This document shows, piece after piece, positions 1 to 8,033 of a stretch of 64,000 bases of DNA. The position numbers and the translations under genes were made by a program. The stretch comes from Streptomyces graminofaciens (GTDB lineage Bacteria > Actinomycetota > Actinomycetes > Streptomycetales > Streptomycetaceae). Position 1 is the first letter of the stretch, and each line of letters begins with the position of its first letter. The stretch spans positions 8,466,501-8,530,500 of the forward strand of contig NZ_AP018448.1 of NCBI RefSeq assembly GCF_030294945.1, read 5' to 3'. The notes under the pieces were generated by a model. The model was not told the origin of the DNA. It saw only the letters and a list, made by a program, of their open reading frames with translations, and searched no databases.

Positions 1-82
1 GAGCGGGCGATCCGGACGCCCGGTCGCGCGTGATCCGGACGCCCCCGAGTGAGGGCGCCCGGCTGTACAAAAGCCCGGACCG

Positions 83-619
83 TCAGGCTGAGATGCCGTC
101 GATCCGGGCCAACGCGTCGTCCGCGCCGTACGGCTGCAGGTAGGGCAGCCAACGCGGGTCCCTATGGCCCGTGCCGATGATGCGCCAGGCCAGGCCGGTC
201 GGCGGGGCGGGTTTGTGACGGAGCCGCCAGCCGATCTCGAAGAGATGGCGGTCGGCCTTTACATGGTTGCAGCGGCGGCACGACGCCACCACGTTGTCCC
301 AGACGTGCTTGCCCCCGCGGCTGCGCGGGATGACGTGGTCGACGCTGGTTGCGACGCCACCGCAGTACATGCACCGGCCCCCGTCACGGGCGAACAGCGC
401 CCGACGGGTCAGAGGAACGGGCCCCCGATAGGGAACCCGGACGAATCGCTTGAGCCGGACCACGCTGGGTGCGGGGAGTGTGACGGTCGCGCTGTGCAGA
501 TAGGCGCCGGATTCCTCGAGAGAGACGGCCTTGTTCTCAAGGACGAGGACGAGCGCGCGGCGGAGCGGTACGACGCCGAGCGGCTCGTACGACGCGTTGA
601 GGACCAGGACATGCGGCAC
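83..619 (-). CDS. HNH endonuclease family protein
   Basis: An HNH-type nuclease of about 178 residues. The C-terminal half carries the zinc-ribbon HNH arrangement: CMYC, then DHVIPRSRGG with the metal-binding DH, a conserved N, and a second CRRCN pair. The GTG at 619 is chosen because AGGAGG lies directly upstream at good spacing and the protein then opens with PHVLVLNASYEPL; the frame remains open to about 826 but that extension is Pro/Gly rich and looks non-coding. Such stand-alone HNH proteins are common in actinobacteria, and the cellular substrate is not evident. It is divergent from the MscS gene. Confidence 0.9.
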   Translation of the reverse strand: MPHVLVLNASYEPLGVVPLRRALVLVLENKAVSLEESGAYLHSATVTLPAPSVVRLKRFVRVPYRGPVPLTRRALFARDGGRCMYCGGVATSVDHVIPRSRGGKHVWDNVVASCRRCNHVKADRHLFEIGWRLRHKPAPPTGLAWRIIGTGHRDPRWLPYLQPYGADDALARIDGISA

Positions 620-932
620 GGATGCCTCCTTGGGCGTCGGCGGCGCGTGGCTCGCGCCGGGACGATCTGTGGCCAGTCTCCCCTCTTGCCTGGTGGGCGC
701 GCCACCATGTCCCGGTAACGGGCTGGGAGTGTTTTCGACCACACCTGAATTCATCCCCCGCTTCGTGCCCCCTTCACTCCCAGGTGAGCGCCCTCTCTGC
801 TTCGGACACCCGGCGAACCTCCACACAATGCCCCGTTAGTGTGGTGGGTCTGCCCGTTCGGTGACCTTTCCGTGATCCGACGGATCTTGACCGCCGTACC
901 GGAGGGCAGATATCGCACCTGGAGGTACCGCA
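620..932. other. Divergent intergenic region between HNH and mscS genes
   Basis: Holds both 5' regions. I see a GGAGG Shine-Dalgarno at 921-925 for the channel gene and AGGAGG for the HNH gene, but no convincing RNA structure or operator. Confidence 0.4.
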
Positions 933-2051
933 GTGTCGCCCGTGTCGTCGGCATCGTCCCTGTCCGCCCTGCTGGCCGCCGAGTCACCGTCGCCGTCGCC
1001 CTCTCCCTCGGAGACCTCGACGACCCCTGCGGTGCCCTCGCTCCAGGACGCCCAGGAGAGCGCGACCAACGCCGCCAGCTGGGTCGAGGAGAACTGGTCC
1101 ACGTGGCTGGCGATCGGACTGCGCGTCCTGCTGATCGTGGTCATCGCGGTGATCCTGAGAGTGATGGTCCGGCGGGCGATCACCAAGCTAATAGACCGCA
1201 TGAGCCGCACTCCCCAGGGCGAGGACAACACCACGCTCGGCGGTCTCCTCGTCAACGTCGAGCGCCGCCGCCAGCGCTCCCAGGCCATCGGCTCGGTGCT
1301 GCGCTCGGTGGCGTCGTTCGTCATCCTGGGCACCGCCGCCCTGATGGTCCTCGCCACCTTCGAGATCAACCTCGCCCCGCTGCTGGCCTCCGCCGGTGTC
1401 GCGGGCGTCGCCATCGGTTTCGGCGCCCGGAACCTGGTCACGGACTTCCTCTCCGGTGTCTTCATGATTTTGGAGGACCAGTACGGCGTCGGCGACACCG
1501 TGGACGCGGGCGTGGCCTCCGGCGAGGTCATCGAGGTCGGCCTGCGCGTCACCAAGCTCCGCGGCGACAACGGCGAGATCTGGTACGTCCGCAACGGCGA
1601 GGTCAAGCGCATCGGCAACCTCTCCCAGGGCTGGGCCATGGCCGGCGTGGACGTCACCGTCCGCGCCGACGAGGACCTGGACCACGTCCGCCGCATCCTG
1701 AACGAAGTCGGCGAGACGATGAGCAAGGAAGAGCCCTGGAACGAGCTGCTCTGGGGCCCGATCGAGGTCCTCGGCCTGGACAGTGTGGCGCTGGACTCGA
1801 TGGTGGTCCGTGTCTCCGCCAAGACCATGCCCGGCAAGGCCCTCACCATCGAGCGCGAGCTGCGCTGGCGGATCAAGAAGGCCTTCGACGCCGCCGACAT
1901 CCGAATCGTCGGCGGCCTCCCGGCCCAGTCCGACGGCGTCCCGGCCGACGACCCGACCGCCGCCGTGGCCGCCCCGTCGGTGTACGCCTCCACGTCGTCC
2001 CCCCAGGGCGAGCGGGCCACACCGATCACCCCGGCGGTCCCGCAGAAGTAG
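933..2051 (+). CDS. Mechanosensitive ion channel, MscS family
   Basis: A 372-residue inner-membrane small-conductance mechanosensitive channel that would release solutes during hypo-osmotic shock. After a Ser/Pro-rich start there is one membrane helix near residues 54-76, a second near 125-140, and the pore-lining Gly/Ala-rich helix containing LLASAGVAGVAIGFGARNLV, followed by the FLSGVFMILEDQ segment that leads into the cytoplasmic beta domain. The C-terminus is an Ala/Pro-rich tail. The GTG at 933 has GGAGG seven bases upstream. Transcription probably ends at the hairpin just downstream. Confidence 0.93.
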   Translation: MSPVSSASSLSALLAAESPSPSPSPSETSTTPAVPSLQDAQESATNAASWVEENWSTWLAIGLRVLLIVVIAVILRVMVRRAITKLIDRMSRTPQGEDNTTLGGLLVNVERRRQRSQAIGSVLRSVASFVILGTAALMVLATFEINLAPLLASAGVAGVAIGFGARNLVTDFLSGVFMILEDQYGVGDTVDAGVASGEVIEVGLRVTKLRGDNGEIWYVRNGEVKRIGNLSQGWAMAGVDVTVRADEDLDHVRRILNEVGETMSKEEPWNELLWGPIEVLGLDSVALDSMVVRVSAKTMPGKALTIERELRWRIKKAFDAADIRIVGGLPAQSDGVPADDPTAAVAAPSVYASTSSPQGERATPITPAVPQK

Positions 2052-2076
2052 GCGGCGACCGATCGCGTACGACACC

Positions 2077-2108
2077 GAGGGGCGCCCGGCATCTGCCGGG
2101 CGCCCCTC
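2077..2108 (+). terminator. Hairpin terminator after mscS
   Basis: A perfect 14-bp stem (2077-2090 with 2095-2108) and a 4-base loop, 26 bases after the mscS stop. There is no U tract, as is usual in Streptomyces. Confidence 0.75.
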
Positions 2109-2192
2109 AGGGCCTGTCGTCACATTCCCGTCTGCCGCGCGACGCCATGCACGCCCTCCGGGCGAACGACGGGAATGTGACGACAGGCCCTG
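2108..2192. repeat. Dispersed inverted repeat, copy A
   Basis: Two perfectly complementary 25-base arms (2108-2132 and 2168-2192) around a 35-base spacer. The arm contains GGCCTGTCGTCACATTCCCG. Related arms occur at 9672-9735 and 44031-44054, so this is a small mobile or MITE-like repeat family rather than a gene-specific terminator. Confidence 0.8.
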
Positions 2193-2241
2193 GTGCTTCC
2201 ACCCGCCCCAGGGCACCCCCGTGACTCCTGGGACGCGTGGG

Positions 2242-3606
2242 CTACACGTACCGCAGCTCAGCCGGCCGGACCGACCTGCGCAGCAGCGGCAGCGAGGTGG
2301 CCGCCGCCAGCAGGCAGGCCACGAAGACGGCGACGGGGAACAGCAGGGCCGTGTACGGCAGTCCCGAGTCGCTGTCGGAGACGGCCGTCGTGTACCAGAC
2401 GGCGATCGCCAGGCCCCCGGTCCCGGCCGTCAGCACCGCGGGCACCAAGGGCAGCGCGGTCTCCAGGAGCAGCGCCCGGCTCAGCGTGTCGTGCGGCACT
2501 CCGGCGGCGACCTGCGCGGCGAGCCCCCGGCGGCGGGTGGCGAGCGACTCGGCGGTGCCGACGGCGAGCCCGAACAGGGTGATCGCGAAACCGACCAGGA
2601 CGGCGGCTCCGGCCAGGTCCAGCCCCGTCGTGTAGAAGGACTTGGGGGCCGCGAAGTGCTCCCCCGTGGCCAGTTCCGCGAGCAGTCCCTGCCGTACGCC
2701 CAGGTAGCCCGAGCCGACGACGGTGCCCATGAGGACGGCCGCGTGGGTGCGGGCCGCCGACCACGGGTCGTCACGCAGTCGCTCGGCGGCGATCAGCACC
2801 GCCGGGTTCCCCGTACGGGCGGCCAGCAGCCGGCCGGTGAGCTTGGCCGTGACGCCCGAGAGCAGGATCGCGCCCCCGCCGACGGCGAGCAGCGCGGCGA
2901 AGATCGGTAGCGGGGTCTGCGTGTACGAGCCGCCGGGCACGTCCCGCGAGGTGTTGACGACGGCGGCCAGACCCGCGACCACCAGCAGTCCCAGCGCCGC
3001 CAGGAGCACGATCGCGGCCCCACGCCCCGAGCGGGACCCCGTCCGTCGTACCCAGCCCAGCGGAGAGGCCACCACCTGGCGCAGCGCCAGCACACCGGCC
3101 ATCGCGCCCAGCACCGGCACACCCAGAGCAACCAGCGCGATCCCGGCCCAGGCCACGACCGAGGGGCTCCGCCACTCGCCCAGCAGGACCACCACGGCGG
3201 CGAGCGCGGCCACCACCGAGCCGAGCAGACAGGCCAGCCCCGTCTCCAGCGCGGCGATCCGCCGCACCTGCCGCGGTGACGCGCCCGCCAGCCGCAACCC
3301 GGCCAGCCGCCGGTCGCGGTGCACGGCACCGACCCGGGTGGCCTGGCCGAGGAGCCCGATCACCGGGACCAGCAGAAGCAGCAGCGTGAGGATCACCCCG
3401 GAACGCTGGCTCGGCTGGTCCAGCAGACCGTCGGCGACGGGCACCTGGTACCGGCCCGTGAGCGAGGCCAGCGCGGCCGCCGCCATGCCGAACCCGGTCG
3501 CCAGCGCGGCCCCCAGCGCGGTCAGCGACACCCGCCACCACTCACGCCGGTCGGAGCCCCGGGTCAGCAGCACGGCGAGCCGCAGGTCGTTCGCGAGACC
3601 GGTCAC
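2242..3606 (-). CDS. ABC transporter permease, FtsX/MacB type
   Basis: A 454-residue polytopic membrane protein with about ten hydrophobic segments and FtsX-like architecture, in which two permease halves share one chain. It is the membrane partner of the ATPase encoded immediately upstream. The GTG start at 3606 overlaps the ATPase stop in a GTGA arrangement, so the two are translationally coupled. ATPase/FtsX pairs under a PadR repressor usually export hydrophobic compounds or antimicrobial peptides; the substrate here cannot be read from sequence. Confidence 0.9.
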   Translation of the reverse strand: MTGLANDLRLAVLLTRGSDRREWWRVSLTALGAALATGFGMAAAALASLTGRYQVPVADGLLDQPSQRSGVILTLLLLLVPVIGLLGQATRVGAVHRDRRLAGLRLAGASPRQVRRIAALETGLACLLGSVVAALAAVVVLLGEWRSPSVVAWAGIALVALGVPVLGAMAGVLALRQVVASPLGWVRRTGSRSGRGAAIVLLAALGLLVVAGLAAVVNTSRDVPGGSYTQTPLPIFAALLAVGGGAILLSGVTAKLTGRLLAARTGNPAVLIAAERLRDDPWSAARTHAAVLMGTVVGSGYLGVRQGLLAELATGEHFAAPKSFYTTGLDLAGAAVLVGFAITLFGLAVGTAESLATRRRGLAAQVAAGVPHDTLSRALLLETALPLVPAVLTAGTGGLAIAVWYTTAVSDSDSGLPYTALLFPVAVFVACLLAAATSLPLLRRSVRPAELRYV

Positions 3607-4316
3607 AGGGACGCCTCCAGCGCCGCGTCGGCCTCGGACACGACGGCCCCGTCCTTCAGCGTCACCTCACGGTCCGCGTACGCCGCCACCTGCGCGTCGT
3701 GCGTGACCAGCAGCACCGCCGTACCCGACTCGCGGGCCGTGTGGATCAGCGCCGCCATCACCTGCTCGCTCGCCAGGGAGTCCAGCGCCCCCGTCGGCTC
3801 GTCCGCGAACACCACCTTCGGCCCGGTCACCAGGGCCCGCGCCAGCGACACCCGCTGCGCCTGGCCGCCGCTCATCTCGCCCGGCCGCTGCTCCTCCTGA
3901 CCGCGCACGCCGAACCGCTCCAGCCACTCGCCGGCCCGCGCCCGCGCCCGCTCCCGGGGCGTGCCCGCCAGCAGCAGCGGCAGCGCCACGTTGTCGACGG
4001 CGGAGAGCTCGGGTATCAGCTGTCCGAACTGGAACACGACCCCGAACTCCGTGCGCCGCAGCTCGCTCAGCCGGTCCTCGGACAGCTGGTCCAGCCGCTC
4101 CCCCGCGTACACCACCGAGCCCTCGTCCGGGCGGACGATGCCCGCCAGGCAGTGCAGCAGCGTGGACTTTCCGCTGCCGCTGGAGCCGGTGACGGCGAGT
4201 ATCTCGCCGGCCCGCAGTTCCACGGAGGCGCCGCGCAGCGCCCGCGACCTGCCGTGGTCCTTGACGAGGCCACGGGCCGCAAGAAGCGGCACCGTGCTCT
4301 GGTTGTCGTTGCTCAT
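3603..4316 (-). CDS. ABC transporter ATP-binding protein
   Basis: A 237-residue nucleotide-binding subunit of the MacB/LolD class. It shows Walker A (TGSSGSGKST), the Q-loop region (VVFQFGQL), the signature MSGGQAQRVSLARAL, Walker B (KVVFADEPTGALD) and the H-loop (LLVTHD). The ATG at 4316 overlaps the stop of the PadR gene (ATGA) and the ATPase stop overlaps the permease start. The three-gene operon is therefore tightly coupled: regulator, motor, permease. Confidence 0.95.
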   Translation of the reverse strand: MSNDNQSTVPLLAARGLVKDHGRSRALRGASVELRAGEILAVTGSSGSGKSTLLHCLAGIVRPDEGSVVYAGERLDQLSEDRLSELRRTEFGVVFQFGQLIPELSAVDNVALPLLLAGTPRERARARAGEWLERFGVRGQEEQRPGEMSGGQAQRVSLARALVTGPKVVFADEPTGALDSLASEQVMAALIHTARESGTAVLLVTHDAQVAAYADREVTLKDGAVVSEADAALEASL

Positions 4317-4846
4317 GCTGCGTCGACCTCCGCGGTCAGGGTGGTCAGCCGGCCCGCGGTGGTGTTCATCCAGCGGAGATCGGCGTCGAGGTGGTTGAGG
4401 GCGTAGTCCGCCGAGAGCACGGTCGCGAGATCGGCGCCCGGCGCGGTCTTCACGGCCGTCAGCTCCCGCATCCGCGCCATGTGCGCGGCGCGCTGCCTCC
4501 GCAGATACGCTGCCGGGTCGCCGGCGGCCAGGATCGAGACGACGACCTTGGCGAAGATCTCGTTCGTCACGAACGGGGCGGGCGGGGCGATCTCCCCGGC
4601 CCATTTGGTCAGTTCGTGCGATCCGTCGTCCGTCGAGCGGTACATCGTCCGCTCCGGACCGCTGTCCGCCTCGGTGCCGTCGACCTCGGCGAGCCCGTCG
4701 CGGACCAGCCGCTGCAGGGTCGTGTAGACCTGCCCGTAGGCCAGCGGCCGGGCCTGCGGGAATCGTTCGTCGTGCCGTCGCTTGAGGTCGTAGCCATGGC
4801 TCGGCCCTCCGGCGAGCAGCCCCAACAGGATGTGGCGGGTGCTCAT
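4313..4846 (-). CDS. PadR family transcriptional regulator
   Basis: A 177-residue winged-helix regulator. The N-terminal PadR signature MSTRHILLGLLAGGPSHGYD is intact and is followed by the recognition part around YTTLQRLVRDGLAEVDG. The C-terminal half is a Vir-type helical dimerisation domain. The start at 4846 is the family-typical Met; upstream the frame is open but unlike the family. As first gene of the exporter operon it is likely an autorepressor acting at the palindrome at 4865-4876, released by the exported compound or a related ligand. Confidence 0.92.
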   Translation of the reverse strand: MSTRHILLGLLAGGPSHGYDLKRRHDERFPQARPLAYGQVYTTLQRLVRDGLAEVDGTEADSGPERTMYRSTDDGSHELTKWAGEIAPPAPFVTNEIFAKVVVSILAAGDPAAYLRRQRAAHMARMRELTAVKTAPGADLATVLSADYALNHLDADLRWMNTTAGRLTTLTAEVDAA

Positions 4847-4864
4847 GGTGATCAGTATGCACCG

Positions 4865-4876
4865 AGTACATGTACT
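4865..4876. promoter_or_regulatory. Candidate PadR operator
   Basis: A perfect 12-bp palindrome AGTACATGTACT lies 19 bp upstream of the PadR start, in an AT-rich patch between the PadR operon and malQ. PadR operators are often built on ATGT/ACAT half sites, which this contains. The assignment is inferred from position and symmetry. Confidence 0.6.
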
Positions 4877-5042
4877 GAGTGAATAGTGGCTCGGATTTCC
4901 CACGAGAGGTGACCGGGGTCACGTTGTGGGCCCTGCCGCGTCTGCCCGGCCGCCCATTGGGTAGGGCTGGAGTACCGCGAACCCAACCCGCACCCCACCG
5001 TCGTCCGACGACGAACCGCCGTACGACGACAAGGAGACCCTC

Positions 5043-5258
5043 ATGGCCGTACCCGCCCACGTCGTGTTCCCGACCCGCTCCAAACGCCCCGCCTGCGTCC
5101 TCGCGAGCTTCAGCGCGGAGGGCGCCTGCGCCGAGGCCCCGCTGACCAGCGAGCCCCCGCTCCCGGACGCCGAGCCGCTCACCAGCGAGCCGCCCCTCGC
5201 GGACGCGGCCCCGCTGACCAGCGAACCGACCTCCCACGGCGCCGCGGCGGGGGTCTAG
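5043..5258 (+). CDS. Small repeat-containing protein coupled to malQ
   Basis: A 71-residue ORF with an excellent AAGGAG site six bases before its ATG. Its stop is immediately followed by the malQ ATG (TAG-ATG), so ribosomes would pass directly on. The N-terminal 30 residues contain two Cys. Residues 33-68 are three 12-residue units beginning PLTSEP (PLTSEPPLPDAE, PLTSEPPLADAA, PLTSEPTSHGAA). No membrane segment or known domain is visible. It could be a translational enhancer for malQ, a short regulatory peptide or a precursor-like peptide; I do not recognise a family. Confidence 0.6.
   Translation: MAVPAHVVFPTRSKRPACVLASFSAEGACAEAPLTSEPPLPDAEPLTSEPPLADAAPLTSEPTSHGAAAGV
5139..5246 (+). repeat. 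Three 36-bp coding repeats
   Basis: Three in-frame 36-bp units (5139, 5175, 5211) encode the PLTSEP repeats of the small protein before malQ. Codon choice differs between units, which suggests the repeat is kept at protein level. Confidence 0.7.
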
Positions 5259-7328
5259 ATGCCACCACTCCCGGGCGATCCGCCCGACACCCCCCTCGCC
5301 CGGCTCGCCGAACTGCACGGCGTGGCCACCTCCTACCGCCCCGCCCCGGACCGTACGGTCGCGGCCTCGGACGGCGCGGTCGTCGCCGCCCTCGCCGCGC
5401 TGGACGTCGACGCGAGCACCCCCGAGGCCGTGGCCGGCGCCCTCGCGGCCCGCGAACGACACCTGGGCGAACGGCTGCTGCCGCCGACGCTCGTGAGCTG
5501 GGGCGAGACGACCCCCGCCGCGCTGGCCGCCCTCCCGGACGGCACCATGCTGCGCGTCGAGACCGAACAGGGCGAACTCCGCTCCAACGCCGAGAAACTC
5601 CCCCCGGGAGTCCACACCCTGCGCGCCACCGCCCCCGACGGCCGCACCGCCGACGTCCACCTCGTGGTGGCCCCGCCCCGGCTCCCCGCCCCGCCCGGCC
5701 GGACGTACGGCCTGCTCGTCCAGCTCTACTCCCTCCTCTCCCGCCGCAGCTGGGGCATGGGCGACCTCGGCGACCTCGCCGAGCTGACCGCCTGGGCGGG
5801 CCGTGCCCTCGGCGCCGGATTCGTCCAGGTCAACCCCCTGCACGCGGCCGTCCCCGGCACCCCCACCGACCCCTCCCCGTACCGCCCCTCCTCCCGCCGC
5901 TACCCCGACCCCGTCCACCTGCGGATCGAGGACATCCCCGAGTTCCCGTACGCCGACGGCGACTTCCGCGCCGTGCTCGACCGGGCCGCCCGCCTGCGTG
6001 AATCCGTCCTCTCCAAGGGCGAGTTGATCGACCGCGACGCCGTGTGGGAGCTGAAGCGGCAGGCCCTGGAGGCCGTGCGCCAGGTGCCGCTCGGGCCCGG
6101 GCGGCGGGCCGCGTACTGCGACTTCCTCGCCGAGGAGGGCCAGGCGCTGGAGGACCACGCCACCTGGTGCGCGCTCGCCGAGGTGTACGGCCCCGAGTGG
6201 CCCCGGTGGCCGCAGGGCCTGCGCGACCCGCGCTCCGCCGAGACCGCCCGCGCCCGCGCCGAGCTGATGGACCGGGTCGACTTCCACACCCGGCTGGCCT
6301 GGCTGACCGACGCCCAGCTCGCCACCGCCCAACGCTCCGCGCGCGACGCCGGCATGCCCGTCGGCCTCGTCCACGACCTCGCGGTGGGCGTCCACCCGGG
6401 CGGCGCGGATGCCTGGGCCCAGCAGGAGTACTTCGCCGCCGGCATGTCGGTCGGCGCGCCCCCGGACGCCTTCAACTCCCGGGGCCAGGACTGGGGCCTG
6501 CCCCCCTGGCGCCCCGACCGCCTCGCAGCCTCCGGCTACGCCCCCTACCGCCGCCTCCTGCGTGCCCTGTTCCGCCACGCGGGCGCCCTGCGCATCGACC
6601 ACGTCATGGGCCTCTTCCGCCTCTGGTGGGTGCCCCAGGGCCAGGCGCCCACGGAGGGCACATACGTCCGCTACGACGCCGACGCGATGCTCGCGATCCT
6701 GGTCCTGGAGGCCTCGCGGGCCGGGGCCCTGGTGATCGGCGAGGACCTGGGGACGGTCGAGCCGGGCGTGCGCGAGGCGCTCGACGAGCGAGGCGTGCTG
6801 GGCACGTCGGTGCTCTGGTTCGAGCGGGACTGGGACGGCGACGGCCGCCCCCTGCCCCCGGCCCGCTGGCGCGCGAACTGCCTGGCCACCGCCACCACCC
6901 ACGACCTGCCGCCCACCGCGTCCCGCCTCACCGGCGACCACGTCGAGCTCCGCGACCGCCTCGGCCTGCTGACCCGCCCCCTCGCCGCGGAACGGGCCGA
7001 GGCCGCCGCCGACACGGGGGAGTGGCTGGCCCTGCTGTCCCGACTGGGCCTGCTGAAGGGCGCGGGCGGCGGCATCTCGGCCGCCTCGGAGGAGGCCGAG
7101 ATCGCGGCCGTCCACCGCTTCCTGCTGCGCACCCCGGCCCGCATGATCGGCCTCTGGCTCCCCGACGCGATCGGCGACCGCCGCCCCCAGAACCTCCCCG
7201 GCACCTGGGACCAGTACCCGAACTGGCGTCTGCCGATCGCGGACGCGACGGGCCGCCCGGTGACGTTGGAGGACTTGGCGGCGTCATCTCGGCTGCATGA
7301 GCTGGTGGATGTGCTGAGGGGCGCGTGA
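5259..7328 (+). CDS. malQ: 4-alpha-glucanotransferase (amylomaltase)
   Basis: A 689-residue GH77 enzyme that disproportionates maltodextrins by transferring alpha-1,4-glucan segments, acting in cytoplasmic maltose and glycogen metabolism. The N-terminal ~140 residues are the extra domain of actinobacterial MalQ. The catalytic barrel follows, with GDLGDL, the nucleophile region ALRIDHVMGLFRLWW (Asp of RIDH), the acid/base segment VIGEDLGTV, and TTHDLPPT for the third carboxylate. The start abuts the stop of the upstream small ORF, implying translational coupling. Confidence 0.95.
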   Translation: MPPLPGDPPDTPLARLAELHGVATSYRPAPDRTVAASDGAVVAALAALDVDASTPEAVAGALAARERHLGERLLPPTLVSWGETTPAALAALPDGTMLRVETEQGELRSNAEKLPPGVHTLRATAPDGRTADVHLVVAPPRLPAPPGRTYGLLVQLYSLLSRRSWGMGDLGDLAELTAWAGRALGAGFVQVNPLHAAVPGTPTDPSPYRPSSRRYPDPVHLRIEDIPEFPYADGDFRAVLDRAARLRESVLSKGELIDRDAVWELKRQALEAVRQVPLGPGRRAAYCDFLAEEGQALEDHATWCALAEVYGPEWPRWPQGLRDPRSAETARARAELMDRVDFHTRLAWLTDAQLATAQRSARDAGMPVGLVHDLAVGVHPGGADAWAQQEYFAAGMSVGAPPDAFNSRGQDWGLPPWRPDRLAASGYAPYRRLLRALFRHAGALRIDHVMGLFRLWWVPQGQAPTEGTYVRYDADAMLAILVLEASRAGALVIGEDLGTVEPGVREALDERGVLGTSVLWFERDWDGDGRPLPPARWRANCLATATTHDLPPTASRLTGDHVELRDRLGLLTRPLAAERAEAAADTGEWLALLSRLGLLKGAGGGISAASEEAEIAAVHRFLLRTPARMIGLWLPDAIGDRRPQNLPGTWDQYPNWRLPIADATGRPVTLEDLAASSRLHELVDVLRGA

Positions 7329-7416
7329 GAGCCCGGGAGCGAGCGCGCGTCGGCGGGTGCGGGTGGTGTGTGGTCGCTCGCGCCCACGCGACGGAGCCGG
7401 CCTGTGCTTTCAAGGC

Positions 7417-7452
7417 CCGGGGGAACCGCGCGACACGCCCCCCGCCGGGCCG
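7417..7452. repeat. Streptomyces intergenic repeat (GGGGAACCGCGCGACA family)
   Basis: Contains GGGGGAACCGCGCGACACGC followed by CCCCCGCCGGGC. Related copies lie near 23770, 50662, 54307 and 59254, always between genes. Confidence 0.6.
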
Positions 7453-7535
7453 CACCCGCCGGATCGCGCGCACTCCCGAGCCACTAGGCACCCCCCGGAC
7501 AAGCGGAGCGCATCCGTGTTGGTTACCTTTGGCTC

Positions 7536-7787
7536 GTGGACAAGAAGAACGCCCTGCGCGTAGGCGCCCTGGCCGCCGGTACGACGCTGATGATGCTGCT
7601 GATGTCGTCCCCGGCGCTCGCGGTGATCCCGGATGACGGTGACGACCCGGGCCCCGGTCTGAGCGTGATGGAGACGATCGGCCTCTATGTCGTGGCGCCG
7701 CTCGCGATCTTCGCGGTGATCACGGGCCTCGTCATGGTCCTGGACAAGTCCTCGGACCGGCAGTCCAAGACCAAGGCGAAGGCCTGA
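7536..7787 (+). CDS. Small membrane protein of unknown function
   Basis: An 83-residue protein with an N-terminal signal-like hydrophobic segment ending in SSPALAV, a short acidic linker (DDGDDPGPG) and a membrane helix near residues 48-69, ending in a Lys-rich tail. No Shine-Dalgarno is visible before the GTG at 7536, while TACCTT lies about 10 bases upstream, so the mRNA may be leaderless. The function is not recognised. It stands alone between malQ and the RNA candidate. Confidence 0.75.
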   Translation: MDKKNALRVGALAAGTTLMMLLMSSPALAVIPDDGDDPGPGLSVMETIGLYVVAPLAIFAVITGLVMVLDKSSDRQSKTKAKA

Positions 7788-7855
7788 CCTCCGCCTCACC
7801 CGGCCTTCCGTCGAGGCCGCGAAGTCGATGAGGGCGCCGAGCCTGCGCTATGATT

Positions 7856-8017
7856 TTCCTGAGCTGCTGGCCGGGACATCCCGAACTTCTCGCGGCTCAT
7901 GCGTTGGTGGTCCAAGGAAAGACGTCCCGCTTCCTGCGGGGAGATGCAGGTGCAAGGCCTGCCCGGCGCTCCAGTGATCAAGAGCCCCACCCCGTGACCC
8001 ACGGGGTGGGGCTCTTG
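7856..8017 (+). ncRNA. Candidate structured non-coding RNA
   Basis: An intergenic stretch with a -10-like TATGAT at 7849-7854 and a terminator-like 18-bp hairpin at 7979-8017. Between them I can fold a closing helix: GAGC 7861-7864 with 7968-7971, and GCCGGG 7870-7875 with 7962-7967. It encloses stems at 7926-7940 and 7946-7962. No plausible protein is encoded on either strand. I cannot match it to 6S, SRP, 6C, tmRNA or a known riboswitch. It might be a stand-alone sRNA or, less likely, part of the MarR 3' region. Confidence 0.5.
7979..8017. terminator. Strong hairpin terminator
   Basis: A perfect 18-bp stem (7979-7996 with 8000-8017) with a 3-base loop. It lies 17 bp beyond the MarR stop on the minus strand and ends the RNA candidate on the plus strand, so it could serve both. 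Confidence 0.8.
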
Positions 8018-8033
8018 CGTTGCCCCAGATGCC

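Noticed and set aside
8..43. Direct repeat GATCCGGACGCCC near the left edge
   Set aside because: Two short copies only, at the window boundary, without context to interpret.
3603..7115. Minus-strand open frame of 1170 codons antisense to malQ
   Set aside because: Only the last ~237 codons look like a protein (the ABC ATPase). The rest is Gly/Ala/Arg-rich antisense reading of malQ, expected from high third-position GC.
7856..8017. 6S, SRP or tmRNA identity for the structured RNA
   Set aside because: The SRP GGAAGGAAGCA core, tmRNA acceptor features and a single long 6S-like bulged hairpin are not visible; kept as unclassified.
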